From Acidobacteriota bacterium (GTDB taxonomy: Bacteria; Acidobacteriota; Terriglobia; Acidiferrales; UBA7541), in contig QHYM01000109.1 of assembly GCA_003223295.1 (NCBI GenBank), positions 1 through 44,286 of the forward strand: a stretch of 44,286 bases of DNA, written 5' to 3'. Below, piece after piece: positions 29,536-36,821 of the stretch. The notes under the pieces are model-generated. The model was not told the origin of the DNA, ran no database searches, and saw nothing but the letters and a program-made list of their open reading frames with translations. Made by a program: the position numbers and the translations under genes. Each line of letters begins with the position of its first letter. The first letter of the stretch is position 1.

Positions 29536-30729
29536 TCAAGCAGCGGAGGACGATTCCGTTGCCATGGCCGCTGGGCGCCGGCGGATCACTTCGTGCGCAA
29601 TTCCCACGATGTCGCGCGCGCGTACTTGTTTGGATTGGTCAGCCAGCGTGGTCACCCGCCGGTAAATCTCCGCCAGTTCTTCGTCACTCGGCTCATAACC
29701 CAAATCTTTCAGAGTCGTGCGCAGTGCATTTCGGCCCGAGTGTTTACCCATGACCAGCGACCGATTAGGCACGCCTACCGTTTGCGGCGAAATGATTTCG
29801 TAGGTCAACGGGTTCTTAATGATTCCATCCTGGTGAATTCCTGCCTCATGCGCAAACGCGTTCGCGCCCACCACAGCTTTGTTCGGCGCCACCTGTGCCC
29901 CTGTAATCTCCGTGAGCAGGCGGCTCGCTGGGAAAAGCTGATCCAGGCGAACGTTCGTCGTCACCCCAAAACTCTCTTTGCGCACGGCCAGAGCCACCAC
30001 CACCTCCTCCAGCGACGCGTTGCCTGCCCGCTCGCCAATTCCGTTGATCGTGCACTCGATCTGCCGAACGCCGGCGCGAACCGCAGCCAGCGAATTCGCC
30101 ACGGCCATTCCCAGGTCGTCGTGGCAATGCGCGCTTAGCGTGATGCCGTCGGGATCGCCCAGGAATTCGCGCACTCTCGTGAACATGGCGCCGTACTCTT
30201 CGGGAACCGCATAGCCCACGGTATCGGGCAGGTTCAAAACGGTCGCGCCCGCATCCACTGCCACCCGGCACACCTGGCACAAGAAATCGATGTCCGTGCG
30301 CCCGGCGTCTTCTGCCGAAAACTCCACCACTTCCACGTGTTGTCGGCCATACCGGATCATCGCGCCGATGGCTTCCAGAGCTCTCTCACGCGTCATATTC
30401 AGCTTTACGCGCAGATGCAAATCGGACGTCGCCAGAAACACATGCAGTCTTGGCGCTGACGCCGGTTTCAGTGCTTCAAGGGCCGCGCTCACGTCTTCTT
30501 TCTTCGCGCGCGCAAGGGCCGCCACCGGCACATCGCGCACTTCCTTCGCCACCATTTGCACGGCTTCCAGATCGCCTCGCGATGAAATCGGGAAGCCGGC
30601 TTCGATCACGTCCACGTTCAACGCGGCAAGCTGCCTGGCCATCCGCAGTTTCTCACTCGTATTCATCGAAAAGCCCGGCGATTGCTCACCGTCACGGAGT
30701 GTGGTGTCAAATATGCGTACCGTGTCCAT
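29536..30729 (-). CDS. leuA: 2-isopropylmalate synthase, short form without regulatory domain
   Basis: A 397-residue Claisen-type synthase. DTTLRDGEQSPG (9-20), the metal-binding AHCHDDLG, NGIGERAGNA and HEAGIHQDG mark the catalytic barrel; KHSGRNALR follows. The chain stops soon after, whereas bacterial LeuA is usually over 500 residues with a C-terminal leucine-binding dimer domain. Only 101 bases separate its stop from leuB, so the missing domain is not present out of frame. It may be insensitive to leucine, or act as a homocitrate-type synthase; the position next to leuB favours isopropylmalate. GGGAGA precedes ATG 30729. Confidence 0.9.
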   Translation of the reverse strand: MDTVRIFDTTLRDGEQSPGFSMNTSEKLRMARQLAALNVDVIEAGFPISSRGDLEAVQMVAKEVRDVPVAALARAKKEDVSAALEALKPASAPRLHVFLATSDLHLRVKLNMTRERALEAIGAMIRYGRQHVEVVEFSAEDAGRTDIDFLCQVCRVAVDAGATVLNLPDTVGYAVPEEYGAMFTRVREFLGDPDGITLSAHCHDDLGMAVANSLAAVRAGVRQIECTINGIGERAGNASLEEVVVALAVRKESFGVTTNVRLDQLFPASRLLTEITGAQVAPNKAVVGANAFAHEAGIHQDGIIKNPLTYEIISPQTVGVPNRSLVMGKHSGRNALRTTLKDLGYEPSDEELAEIYRRVTTLADQSKQVRARDIVGIAHEVIRRRPAAMATESSSAA

Positions 30730-30800
30730 AGAGAGTCTCCCAGCCTCTAGTAACGCATGCCCCGTCCCTTGCGGTCCAATTTATCTTTGTTCTGCTTTTG

Positions 30801-30818
30801 ATAATTCTCCCTTATACT
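30801..30818. promoter_or_regulatory. Candidate LysR box overlapping -10 elements between leuA and lysR
   Basis: ATAA-N7-TTAT (30801-30815) fits the T-N11-A rule for LysR-type regulators. It overlaps TATACT on plus (30813-30818) and TATAAG on minus (plus coordinates 30811-30816), so one bound regulator could control both directions. The -35 regions are weak. Confidence 0.3.
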
Positions 30819-30850
30819 AGCGTCGTCCCGGAGAATGCGTCGCGTTTGCT

Positions 30851-30915
30851 TTCAGGAGGCCGGGGCTTCAGCCCCGGCGTAAATCGCCTGAAATCAATGG
30901 GCTTTAGCCCCTGAA
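30851..30915. repeat. Compound REP-like palindrome
   Basis: Two hairpins lie in tandem: CCGGGGCTTCAGCCCCGG (30860-30877) and GGGCTTTAGCCC (30899-30910). They are enclosed by TTCAGG (30851-30856) and its complement CCTGAA (30910-30915), so the whole unit can fold as a three-way structure. I recognise this GGGGCT..AGCCCC type as a dispersed non-coding repeat of Acidobacteriota-like genomes, from memory. It lies in the leader of the LysR gene. Confidence 0.6.
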
Positions 30916-30972
30916 GCAAGAGCGCTTTTGAAGCTCAGTTGTGGGACGCGGCGCTAGTGTCAGGAGAAACGT

Positions 30973-31848
30973 GTGGACCTCGGTGAACTCCAGGTCTTTC
31001 TCATGGTCGCCAAGGAAGGCAGCTTCTCCCGCGCGGCCGAGCGGCTCTATCGCACTCAGCCGGCCATCAGTTTGGCGATTCGCAAACTCGAGGATTCCCT
31101 CGGCCAGCCTCTCTTTGTTCGCGGCGCACGCCCCGTCCGCCTCACGGACGCGGGCACCCTTCTTAGAGACTACGCCGAGCGCCTGATCAACCTCCGCGAC
31201 GAGGTCAAGAAAGGGCTCACCGAGCTCGAGGGCCTCAAACGTGGTGAACTTTCCCTCGGCGTGAACGAAAGCTCCATTCATGCTCTTCTTCCTGCGCTCG
31301 CGAAATTTCGCGAATTGCACCCGGGCGTTCAAGTGCGCGTTCACCGCATGTTTTCCCGCGATATTCCCCACGAAGTCCTGAACTACCGCCTCGACCTCGG
31401 CGCAATTTCCTTTGTGCCGCGCGACCCGCAGCTGCAGGCCACGGAAATCCTCAAGGACGAGCTGACGCTGGTGGTGCCGCCGAAACACGTTCTCGCCAAA
31501 AAGCGCGAAGTTGATGTCGCCGAACTCTCCAGGGAAACCTTCATCGCCCACATTGTCGAATCGCCCTTTCGCCGCCGCGTTATCGAACTGTTTGCGCGCC
31601 ACCGCGCCGCGCTCAATATGCCCATCGAAATGCCCACCATCGAAAGCATGAAGCGCTTCGTTCAAATGGGCATGGGCGTGGCCATCGTTCCGCGCATGTG
31701 TGTCCAGTGGGAAATCGAGCACGGCTGGATGAAGGAAGTGAAAATCCGCCAGCTCAATATCCCGCGCCATGTCTATCTCGTTTCGCGCCGCGGCGCTCGT
31801 CTCCCGTACGCTGCCGGTGAACTCATGCAAATTCTTCGCGGAGAGTGA
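30973..31848 (+). CDS. LysR-family transcriptional regulator
   Basis: A 291-residue regulator. The winged helix-turn-helix occupies residues 1-60 (ELQVFLMVAKEGSFSRAAERL...QPAISLAIRKLE), then a linker helix and a two-lobe effector-binding domain. GTG 30973 is fixed by AGGAG at 30962-30966. It is divergent from leuA, with a candidate LysR box between, so leucine genes are a reasonable target, though the downstream permease is another. Its stop overlaps a GTG (GTGA) that could begin the nickel permease frame. Confidence 0.92.
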   Translation: MDLGELQVFLMVAKEGSFSRAAERLYRTQPAISLAIRKLEDSLGQPLFVRGARPVRLTDAGTLLRDYAERLINLRDEVKKGLTELEGLKRGELSLGVNESSIHALLPALAKFRELHPGVQVRVHRMFSRDIPHEVLNYRLDLGAISFVPRDPQLQATEILKDELTLVVPPKHVLAKKREVDVAELSRETFIAHIVESPFRRRVIELFARHRAALNMPIEMPTIESMKRFVQMGMGVAIVPRMCVQWEIEHGWMKEVKIRQLNIPRHVYLVSRRGARLPYAAGELMQILRGE

Positions 31849-31916
31849 TCCGCGTCCGCACGTGCGCTTCTTCTTCTCGTGAGGTATGCTTCTCCTCGGC
31901 AACTCACCGCTTTCGA

Positions 31917-32744
31917 ATGAGCAGGGATTCAACATTGACCAGCGGACTCGCCATTCTTGCGATCGGTTTTCTTCTCGGGATGCGTCACGCCACCGATCCC
32001 GATCACGTCATTGCCGTTTCCACCATCGTCAGCCGGGAGCGTTCCATTCTGAAAGCCGGCTTGATCGGCGTCCTCTGGGGGTGCGGTCACACGCTGACCA
32101 TTGCCATCGTCGGCAGCGCCATCATTCTTTTCGGCGTGGTCGTACCGCCCCGAGCGGGCCTCACAATGGAATTCTCCGTCGGCCTGATGCTGATGCTGCT
32201 CGGCATTCTCAATCTCACGGGGGCCATGAAGTGGCTCAGCGAGAAATTCTCTCCCAGCCATCCGCGTGTGACGGGAACACATGCTCACATCCACGAGCAT
32301 GATCACCACCGGCATTTTCACTGGCACTCCCACTCGGGAGCCCAGCAGCATCACGCCGACAGCCTGAACGCGCCGAACTGGCTCCGCAGGCCGTTCGCCC
32401 GCCTCGGCCTCTTCCACGCTTTGCGCCCCTTGCTTGTCGGCATAGTGCACGGCCTGGCTGGCTCCGCCGCCGTCGCTTTGCTGGTGTTAAGCACCATCCG
32501 CCAGCCCAAGTGGGCGCTGCTGTATTTGCTCATTTTCGGCCTTGGCACGATTGCGGGCATGATGTTGATTACCGCGGCTCTAGCCCTGCCTTTTTCTTTC
32601 GCGGGCCACCGCTTTGCCTGGCTCAATCGAGGGCTCGTGGTTGGCTCAGGTCTCCTCAGTCTGTGTTTTGGAGTTTTTGTCTGCTACGACGTCGGCTTCG
32701 TGAACGGTCTCTTCACCAACCGCCCGCACTGGACGCCCAGTTAG
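31917..32744 (+). CDS. Nickel/cobalt permease (NiCoT/UreH-like) with His-rich loop
   Basis: A 275-residue membrane transporter with about six helices. The family signature H24-ATDPDH30 lies in the first helix. A cytoplasmic or periplasmic loop at about 122-146 contains over a dozen histidines, suited to binding Ni or Co. The start is uncertain: ATG 31917 is used; GTG 31845 would couple it to the LysR stop, and TTG 31935 has AGGG 8 bases upstream. It converges with the thioesterase gene, the stops being 2 bases apart. No urease or hydrogenase genes are in the window. Confidence 0.88.
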   Translation: MSRDSTLTSGLAILAIGFLLGMRHATDPDHVIAVSTIVSRERSILKAGLIGVLWGCGHTLTIAIVGSAIILFGVVVPPRAGLTMEFSVGLMLMLLGILNLTGAMKWLSEKFSPSHPRVTGTHAHIHEHDHHRHFHWHSHSGAQQHHADSLNAPNWLRRPFARLGLFHALRPLLVGIVHGLAGSAAVALLVLSTIRQPKWALLYLLIFGLGTIAGMMLITAALALPFSFAGHRFAWLNRGLVVGSGLLSLCFGVFVCYDVGFVNGLFTNRPHWTPS

Positions 32745-32746
32745 CC

Positions 32747-33211
32747 TCAGGTGGGGCGATCGGATTTCCCCGGCAAGCACATAATGGTCGCGAGCATCGT
32801 CGCGCAATAAAATTCCTTCCCGTTCTTCTTCGTGTGAACGTCCGCCGCGCAAATCTTCAACGTCCTCCCCGAACGCAGCACCCTCGCCCGTGCCGTAAGC
32901 TCGTCCCCCTCAGCGGGCGCCAGCAGGTTCAATTTATATTCCACCGTCAGAACCGAGCTCTCCGCCGGCATCAGCGTGTAGGCTGCATACCCGCACGCGC
33001 TGTCCGCAATCGCTCCTGACACTCCGGCATGAAAGTAATTGTGCTGTTGCGTCAGTTCTGGTCGAAAAGGCACGCGAATCGTCGCATGGCCCGGCGTTAA
33101 TTCCACAAGCTCCGCGCCGAGATGCTTCATCAGTCCCTGGCGGCTAAAGCTCTCGCGCACCCGCCTCTCGAACTGTCCGTCCGACGCCGAAAATCGCGAC
33201 TGTTCTTTCAT
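32747..33211 (-). CDS. PaaI-type hotdog thioesterase
   Basis: A 154-residue hotdog-fold protein. The segment HNYFHAGVSGAIADSACGYAA matches the active-site helix of PaaI/YdiI-like acyl-CoA thioesterases, and LTVEYKLNLLAPAEGDELTARARVLRSGRT is the typical beta-sheet. It probably hydrolyses an acyl- or aryl-acyl-CoA. ATG 33211 has no ribosome binding site; an extended -10 ends 9 bases before it, so the mRNA is probably leaderless. An in-frame GTG at 33235 lies upstream of that promoter and is rejected. Confidence 0.88.
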   Translation of the reverse strand: MKEQSRFSASDGQFERRVRESFSRQGLMKHLGAELVELTPGHATIRVPFRPELTQQHNYFHAGVSGAIADSACGYAAYTLMPAESSVLTVEYKLNLLAPAEGDELTARARVLRSGRTLKICAADVHTKKNGKEFYCATMLATIMCLPGKSDRPT

Positions 33212-33219
33212 AGCGCACA

Positions 33220-33228
33220 AGTATACCA
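33220..33228 (-). promoter_or_regulatory. Extended -10 of the thioesterase gene
   Basis: The minus strand reads TGGTATACT, a complete TGn-TATACT element. Its last base is 9 bases from the A of ATG 33211, so transcription should start within about 3 bases of the start codon. Confidence 0.45.
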
Positions 33229-33375
33229 GCCGCACACAGACTTAATCCGGCCCGGCCGCATGGGGAGAGTCGGGAGATCTGTTCCGTCTTCCTGTCCCGT
33301 TCCAAACTTGCGCTCGCTTTGTAGTTACTGTCTTATTTATTTAAAGAGTGATAATAATCTTGGTGACTTTGGTCT

Positions 33376-33582
33376 ATGGCGCTTTGCGGCGTTCTCTCCG
33401 CTGCTATTTTCTGTGTGGCGCTTGCCCTCACAGGTTGCGGAGGCGGCAGCGCTGCCGTTCCCCCGACGCCGGTCGTTACGCCTGCCAGCACCTCAACCAT
33501 TACGATCTCGCTTGCCGCCACCTCTTCGTCGGGCCAGCCGCTCCAATTGCAGCCCATTCAGCTCACCCTGACCGTCAAGTAG
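33376..33582 (+). CDS. Small predicted lipoprotein or truncated gene
   Basis: A 68-residue frame with a clear lipoprotein signal: hydrophobic residues 5-18 and lipobox LTGC (Cys20), followed by GGGS and a Pro/Ser/Thr-rich stretch. This is the usual beginning of much larger secreted beta-sandwich or propeller proteins in such genomes, but here a TAG stops it after 48 mature residues. It may be a real small lipoprotein or the remnant of a longer gene. No ribosome binding site is evident before ATG 33376. Confidence 0.45.
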   Translation: MALCGVLSAAIFCVALALTGCGGGSAAVPPTPVVTPASTSTITISLAATSSSGQPLQLQPIQLTLTVK

Positions 33583-33790
33583 CCCAACTCCAGTAATCTG
33601 ATCTCCAACCAGTAACCTCGCAACCGCGCATCCGGCTCTGTAACAACGGCTATCTGTACCCCTCGCCCACTTCCACACATCGGATGGGTGTAGCGCATCG
33701 CCGCCGGCAGGTCTAGAATCCGAGAGCCCAAGCCATCGCCTGATCGGTCCCCAACTCGTAGTGTAAGAAATTCGCAAAAGGAGAATCCCC

Positions 33791-34657
33791 ATGCCGTACC
33801 TCAAAGTGGGTAAAGAAAATTCCACAGACATCGAACTCTACTACCAAGATCATGGTTCCGGTGACCCGGTAGTCCTCATCCACGGCTATCCGCTCAGCGG
33901 CGCCTCCTGGGAGAAGCAAGTCCCGGCGCTTCTCGCCGCGGGTCATCGGGTCATCACCTATGATCGCCGGGGATTCGGCAATTCCAGCCAGCCCACCACC
34001 GGCTACAACTACGACACATTTGCCGAGGATCTTCAGAAGCTCGTCACCCGTCTCAAGCTGCGCAATTTCTCGCTGGTCGGCTTCTCCATGGGTGGCGGCG
34101 AAGTTGCCCGCTACATCGGGAAGTACGGCTCCAAGGGCGTCAGCAAAGCGGTCATCATCGGCGGCGTTCCTCCGTTCCTGCTCAAGACCGCCGATAACCC
34201 TGAGGGCGTGGACGGCAGCGTGTTCGACGGCATCCAAAAAGCCGTCGCCGCGGACCGTTACGCCTTCTTCACCGATTTCTTCAGAAATTTCTACAACACT
34301 GATGTTTTTCTGGGCAAGCGCATCAGTGAACAGGCCGTGCAGGCGAGTTGGAACGTCGCTGCCAGCGCCTCCGCCACGGCAAGTTTTGCGTGCGTGCCCA
34401 CCTGGTATGAAGACTTCCGCAATGACCTGGCCCGCATCGACGTTCCTACGCTTGTCATTCACGGCGACGCCGACCGCATCGTGCCCATCGCCGCCGCAGG
34501 ACAGCGCACTGCGAAACTCGTGAAGGGCGCTCGCCTCGTAACAATCAAGGATGGGCCGCACGCCGTAAGTTGGACCCACGCCGACGAAGTCAACGCCGAA
34601 CTTGTAAGCTTCCTCGGCAAAGCCGCGGCCAAGCGCGCTGCCGCCGCCCAGAAGTAA
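33791..34657 (+). CDS. Alpha/beta hydrolase, chloroperoxidase-like
   Basis: A 288-residue alpha/beta hydrolase. The catalytic triad is Ser99 (GFSMGG), Asp228 (HGDADRIVP) and His257 (GPHAVSW), the same numbering pattern as cofactor-free bacterial haloperoxidases/esterases. HGYPLSG near residue 31 forms the oxyanion region. AAAGGAG lies a few bases before ATG 33791. Family members act as esterases or perhydrolases; the older chloroperoxidase label describes a side activity. It is slightly longer than family members, with an Ala/Lys-rich tail. No operon partner. Confidence 0.92.
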   Translation: MPYLKVGKENSTDIELYYQDHGSGDPVVLIHGYPLSGASWEKQVPALLAAGHRVITYDRRGFGNSSQPTTGYNYDTFAEDLQKLVTRLKLRNFSLVGFSMGGGEVARYIGKYGSKGVSKAVIIGGVPPFLLKTADNPEGVDGSVFDGIQKAVAADRYAFFTDFFRNFYNTDVFLGKRISEQAVQASWNVAASASATASFACVPTWYEDFRNDLARIDVPTLVIHGDADRIVPIAAAGQRTAKLVKGARLVTIKDGPHAVSWTHADEVNAELVSFLGKAAAKRAAAAQK

Positions 34658-34722
34658 GCAGCTCCCTGGGTCTCAGAAATAGGCAGCTCCGGAACAGACC
34701 ATTCGCATGTTGCTACTTTACC

Positions 34723-34749
34723 GGGGGTGCCGTCCTCGACGGCACCCCC
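34723..34749. terminator. 12-bp perfect hairpin downstream of the hydrolase gene
   Basis: GGGGGTGCCGTC, loop CTC, GACGGCACCCCC. It lies 65 bases after the hydrolase stop and 73 bases before the next gene. There is no T-run on either side, so it would be a non-classical terminator or a dispersed hairpin. Confidence 0.4.
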
Positions 34750-34822
34750 TCCCCAAACGAGTTCTCTGCTGATTGAAATGTTGCTGCTCCTCTTAGCGTA
34801 AATTCTGACGGGGTAAACCATC

Positions 34823-35473
34823 GTGGCCGACAGGAACATACCGGTAAATCAGTGCAGCAAGCCGACAGGATGGCTGGGCCGATTCACTTTGCGGAACATG
34901 AATTCGCGCCATTCCAAGCTGACGGACTGGGGCTTAGAGCACGTCACGATAGAAAACCACTTCACCATCCTCGACGTAGGTTGTGGCGGCGGCAGGACCA
35001 TCAGTAAGTTAGCGGCGCTCGCAACGCAGGGGAAAGTCTACGGAATTGATTATTCCGAGGAGAGCGTCGCCGCAACAAAAAGAGCCATTGCACGGTGGAT
35101 CGATCTCGGCCGCGTCGAGGTCCGCCATGCCTCTGTATCTCAACTCCCGTTTCCGGACAACATGTTCGATCTCATCAGCGCCGTGGAATCGCATTTTTGG
35201 TGGCCCAACTTGCCTGGTGACATGTGCGAAGTCTTCCGCGTCACGAATCCCGGCGGCACGCTCATCTTCATCGCGGAAGTCTATAAAGGAGCGAACACCA
35301 CGGTTTCAAAGCTTGCCGAAAAATACGCCTCACGAACCGGCATGAAGCTCCTGAGTGTTGATGAGCATCGCGAACTCTTCGCCAGCGCTGGTTATTCGAA
35401 TGTTCAGGTCATCGAGGAACGCGCCAAAGGATGGATTTGCGCCATGGGCAGAAAGCCGCCATCCAACTCCTGA
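34823..35473 (+). CDS. Class I SAM-dependent methyltransferase
   Basis: A 216-residue methyltransferase. Motif I ILDVGCGGG is at about 49-57, followed by VYGIDYSEESV and LPFPDNMFDLISAVESHFWWP (motifs II and III). This is the UbiE-like small-molecule methyltransferase pattern. GTG 34823 is the likely start (GGGG about 10 bases upstream), although in-frame downstream ATGs exist. No partner gene reveals the substrate. Confidence 0.88.
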   Translation: MADRNIPVNQCSKPTGWLGRFTLRNMNSRHSKLTDWGLEHVTIENHFTILDVGCGGGRTISKLAALATQGKVYGIDYSEESVAATKRAIARWIDLGRVEVRHASVSQLPFPDNMFDLISAVESHFWWPNLPGDMCEVFRVTNPGGTLIFIAEVYKGANTTVSKLAEKYASRTGMKLLSVDEHRELFASAGYSNVQVIEERAKGWICAMGRKPPSNS

Positions 35474-35526
35474 CGAGCGCGTTAACCAAAAGTCATCGCC
35501 TTGTTTCGGCCATCAACCTCGCCAAT

Positions 35527-35532
35527 TATAAT
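35527..35532 (+). promoter_or_regulatory. Consensus -10 element for the gene at 35551
   Basis: A perfect TATAAT 18 bases before ATG 35551. The best -35 match is poor (TTTCGG at 35504-35509 with 17-base spacing). The predicted leader is about 12 bases and includes the GGGGAA ribosome binding site. Confidence 0.4.
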
Positions 35533-35550
35533 GAGAGAACGGGGAACCTC

Positions 35551-36276
35551 ATGACTCTTGGGACAGCAGTATTCGCTTCCGTACTTTCTTCCACTGTGCT
35601 TGTGCTTGCCGTCTACCACAAACCATTCCGCAAAGTTTTCTTGTGGGTTGCGGGAATCTCGGCCATTTGCGCGGGCACATTCTTCCTCAGTGTGCGCCTC
35701 TACCGCACGCACAAAGTCAAGCAGAAAGCCGAAGCCGAACGCAAATTCAATGCCTGCATGGCCCGCTTTCCGGTGCCCTACACTCTTGACGGCGAGCGCA
35801 TGTCTGCGTTTGCCATCGCCTCCGCGTGTTCGCGGAATCCTGATTTTGCCCCTGCCGCCAATTCCTCCTACCTGGCGAACGTCGTTCAAATCCGCGGTGG
35901 AGGCACGTTGCAAATCTCTCCGCCACAAAAGTTTTCTCCAGACGGCGAGCCTGACGTGATTCCCATCATCTATCTCGGCCATCGCCAAACCTTCGTGCTC
36001 ACCTGCGGCAATTATGGCGACCCGGTAACCACCGTTTCGATCAATCAAGGCTTGGTTTCCTGCCCGGAATCCTCCGCGGCGCCCGAGTGTGCTCAATTTG
36101 ACCAGAAGGCCGACAAATGGGCGAAGTACATCGGACTTTCCCTGGGCGATTGCACCAAGAACGGTTGCGTCGTGTACCGCGACAAGAAAATCATGGGCGG
36201 CATTTCCCGCAACGAAATAACCAACGCCCAATGGAACGCCTGCGAGCAAGAGCACCAGGTCGCCGCCTCCCGCTAA
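35551..36276 (+). CDS. Hypothetical membrane-anchored protein
   Basis: A 241-residue protein that I do not recognise. Two hydrophobic helices occupy about residues 4-22 and 27-46, followed by a short basic/acidic coil and a soluble domain of about 170 residues with seven or eight cysteines (for example VLTCGNYG, VSCPESSAAPEC, GDCTKNGC), which suggests disulfides and a periplasmic location. ATG 35551 is supported by GGGGAA and a TATAAT just upstream; a frame extending to 35431 overlaps the methyltransferase. A hairpin with eight T's follows its stop. Confidence 0.7.
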   Translation: MTLGTAVFASVLSSTVLVLAVYHKPFRKVFLWVAGISAICAGTFFLSVRLYRTHKVKQKAEAERKFNACMARFPVPYTLDGERMSAFAIASACSRNPDFAPAANSSYLANVVQIRGGGTLQISPPQKFSPDGEPDVIPIIYLGHRQTFVLTCGNYGDPVTTVSINQGLVSCPESSAAPECAQFDQKADKWAKYIGLSLGDCTKNGCVVYRDKKIMGGISRNEITNAQWNACEQEHQVAASR

Positions 36277-36297
36277 GCGGATAGCCTGGTTTTTTTT
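36255..36297 (+). terminator. Candidate Rho-independent terminator
   Basis: CCAGG (36255-36259) pairs with CCTGG (36285-36289), enclosing a CCGCT-A-AGCGG palindrome; eight T's follow (36290-36297). It overlaps the stop of the gene at 35551. Confidence 0.45.
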
Positions 36298-36318
36298 CAC
36301 CCAACTGCTTCTCCGTTT

Positions 36319-36774
36319 CTACATTTTGAAGTTGTCGTTGACAACCCTGTTCTCTATCACGATGCAGTAGGTGTCGTGCCAGTTTCCCTGCCAACGCCAA
36401 CCCTTCTTCGTCCCGGGCGCATTTGCCTCGACGTACGACGTAGCAATATGTGCTGATAATATCTGTCCACAATGAGGACAACGTGGAGAGGCGCCTTTCT
36501 TGAACACGCCACCACACTCGCATGGCAACATGTACTTTTCCAATTCGACGCAGATTTCCTGTTGGGACGGGCAGCCGGGCGGTAGCTTAGGCATGCGTTT
36601 GTCCCAGTAGGAAAGGATTGCAGTCATCCCGCATTTGTCGCAATGGGCGTACGAGCAGTCACTAAATCCGCAGTGCACTAGCCAGGAGCCGAACGTTTGT
36701 CCACAGTGTTCGCAAGTTCCAGTGGCCAGCTCTCTCATGCGCAATAAAGATGCTACGAGAAACATGGGACCCAC
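36319..36774 (-). CDS. Small protein with multiple zinc-ribbon-like cysteine pairs
   Basis: A 151-residue protein of unknown role. Cysteines C21/C24, C35/C40, C45/C48, C85/C87 and C99/C102 form at least two treble-clef or zinc-ribbon-like units (CEHCGQTFG, CDKCGM, CECGG, CPHCGQ). The C-terminus is Trp-rich (KKGWRWQGNWHD). GTG 36774 is chosen because AGGGAG lies about 8 bases upstream, whereas the internal ATGs at 36765 and 36738 have no suitably spaced site. It is divergent from the Gfo/Idh/MocA gene, 47 bases away. Nucleic-acid or protein binding through zinc is a guess. Confidence 0.65.
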   Translation of the reverse strand: MGPMFLVASLLRMRELATGTCEHCGQTFGSWLVHCGFSDCSYAHCDKCGMTAILSYWDKRMPKLPPGCPSQQEICVELEKYMLPCECGGVFKKGASPRCPHCGQILSAHIATSYVEANAPGTKKGWRWQGNWHDTYCIVIENRVVNDNFKM

Positions 36775-36821
36775 CCAGTCTCCCTCTTTCTTCGTCGGCT
36801 ATGACCCGCTAAGATGCTCTT

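Larger units (their letters stand above)
33212..33790. other. Sparse region with one small lipoprotein gene
   Basis: Between the thioesterase and the hydrolase the only plausible gene is the small lipoprotein at 33376-33582. An AT-rich island (about 33331-33357) with GATAAT at 33350-33355 may promote it. From 33583 to 33780 I see nothing coding on either strand that resembles a known protein. Confidence 0.5.

Noticed and set aside
30904-31935. 343-codon frame antisense to the LysR gene
   Set aside because: The sense frame has a proper helix-turn-helix and ribosome binding site; the antisense protein has no domain.
33713-34579. 288-codon frame antisense to the alpha/beta hydrolase
   Set aside because: The sense frame carries a complete Ser/Asp/His triad and AAAGGAG.
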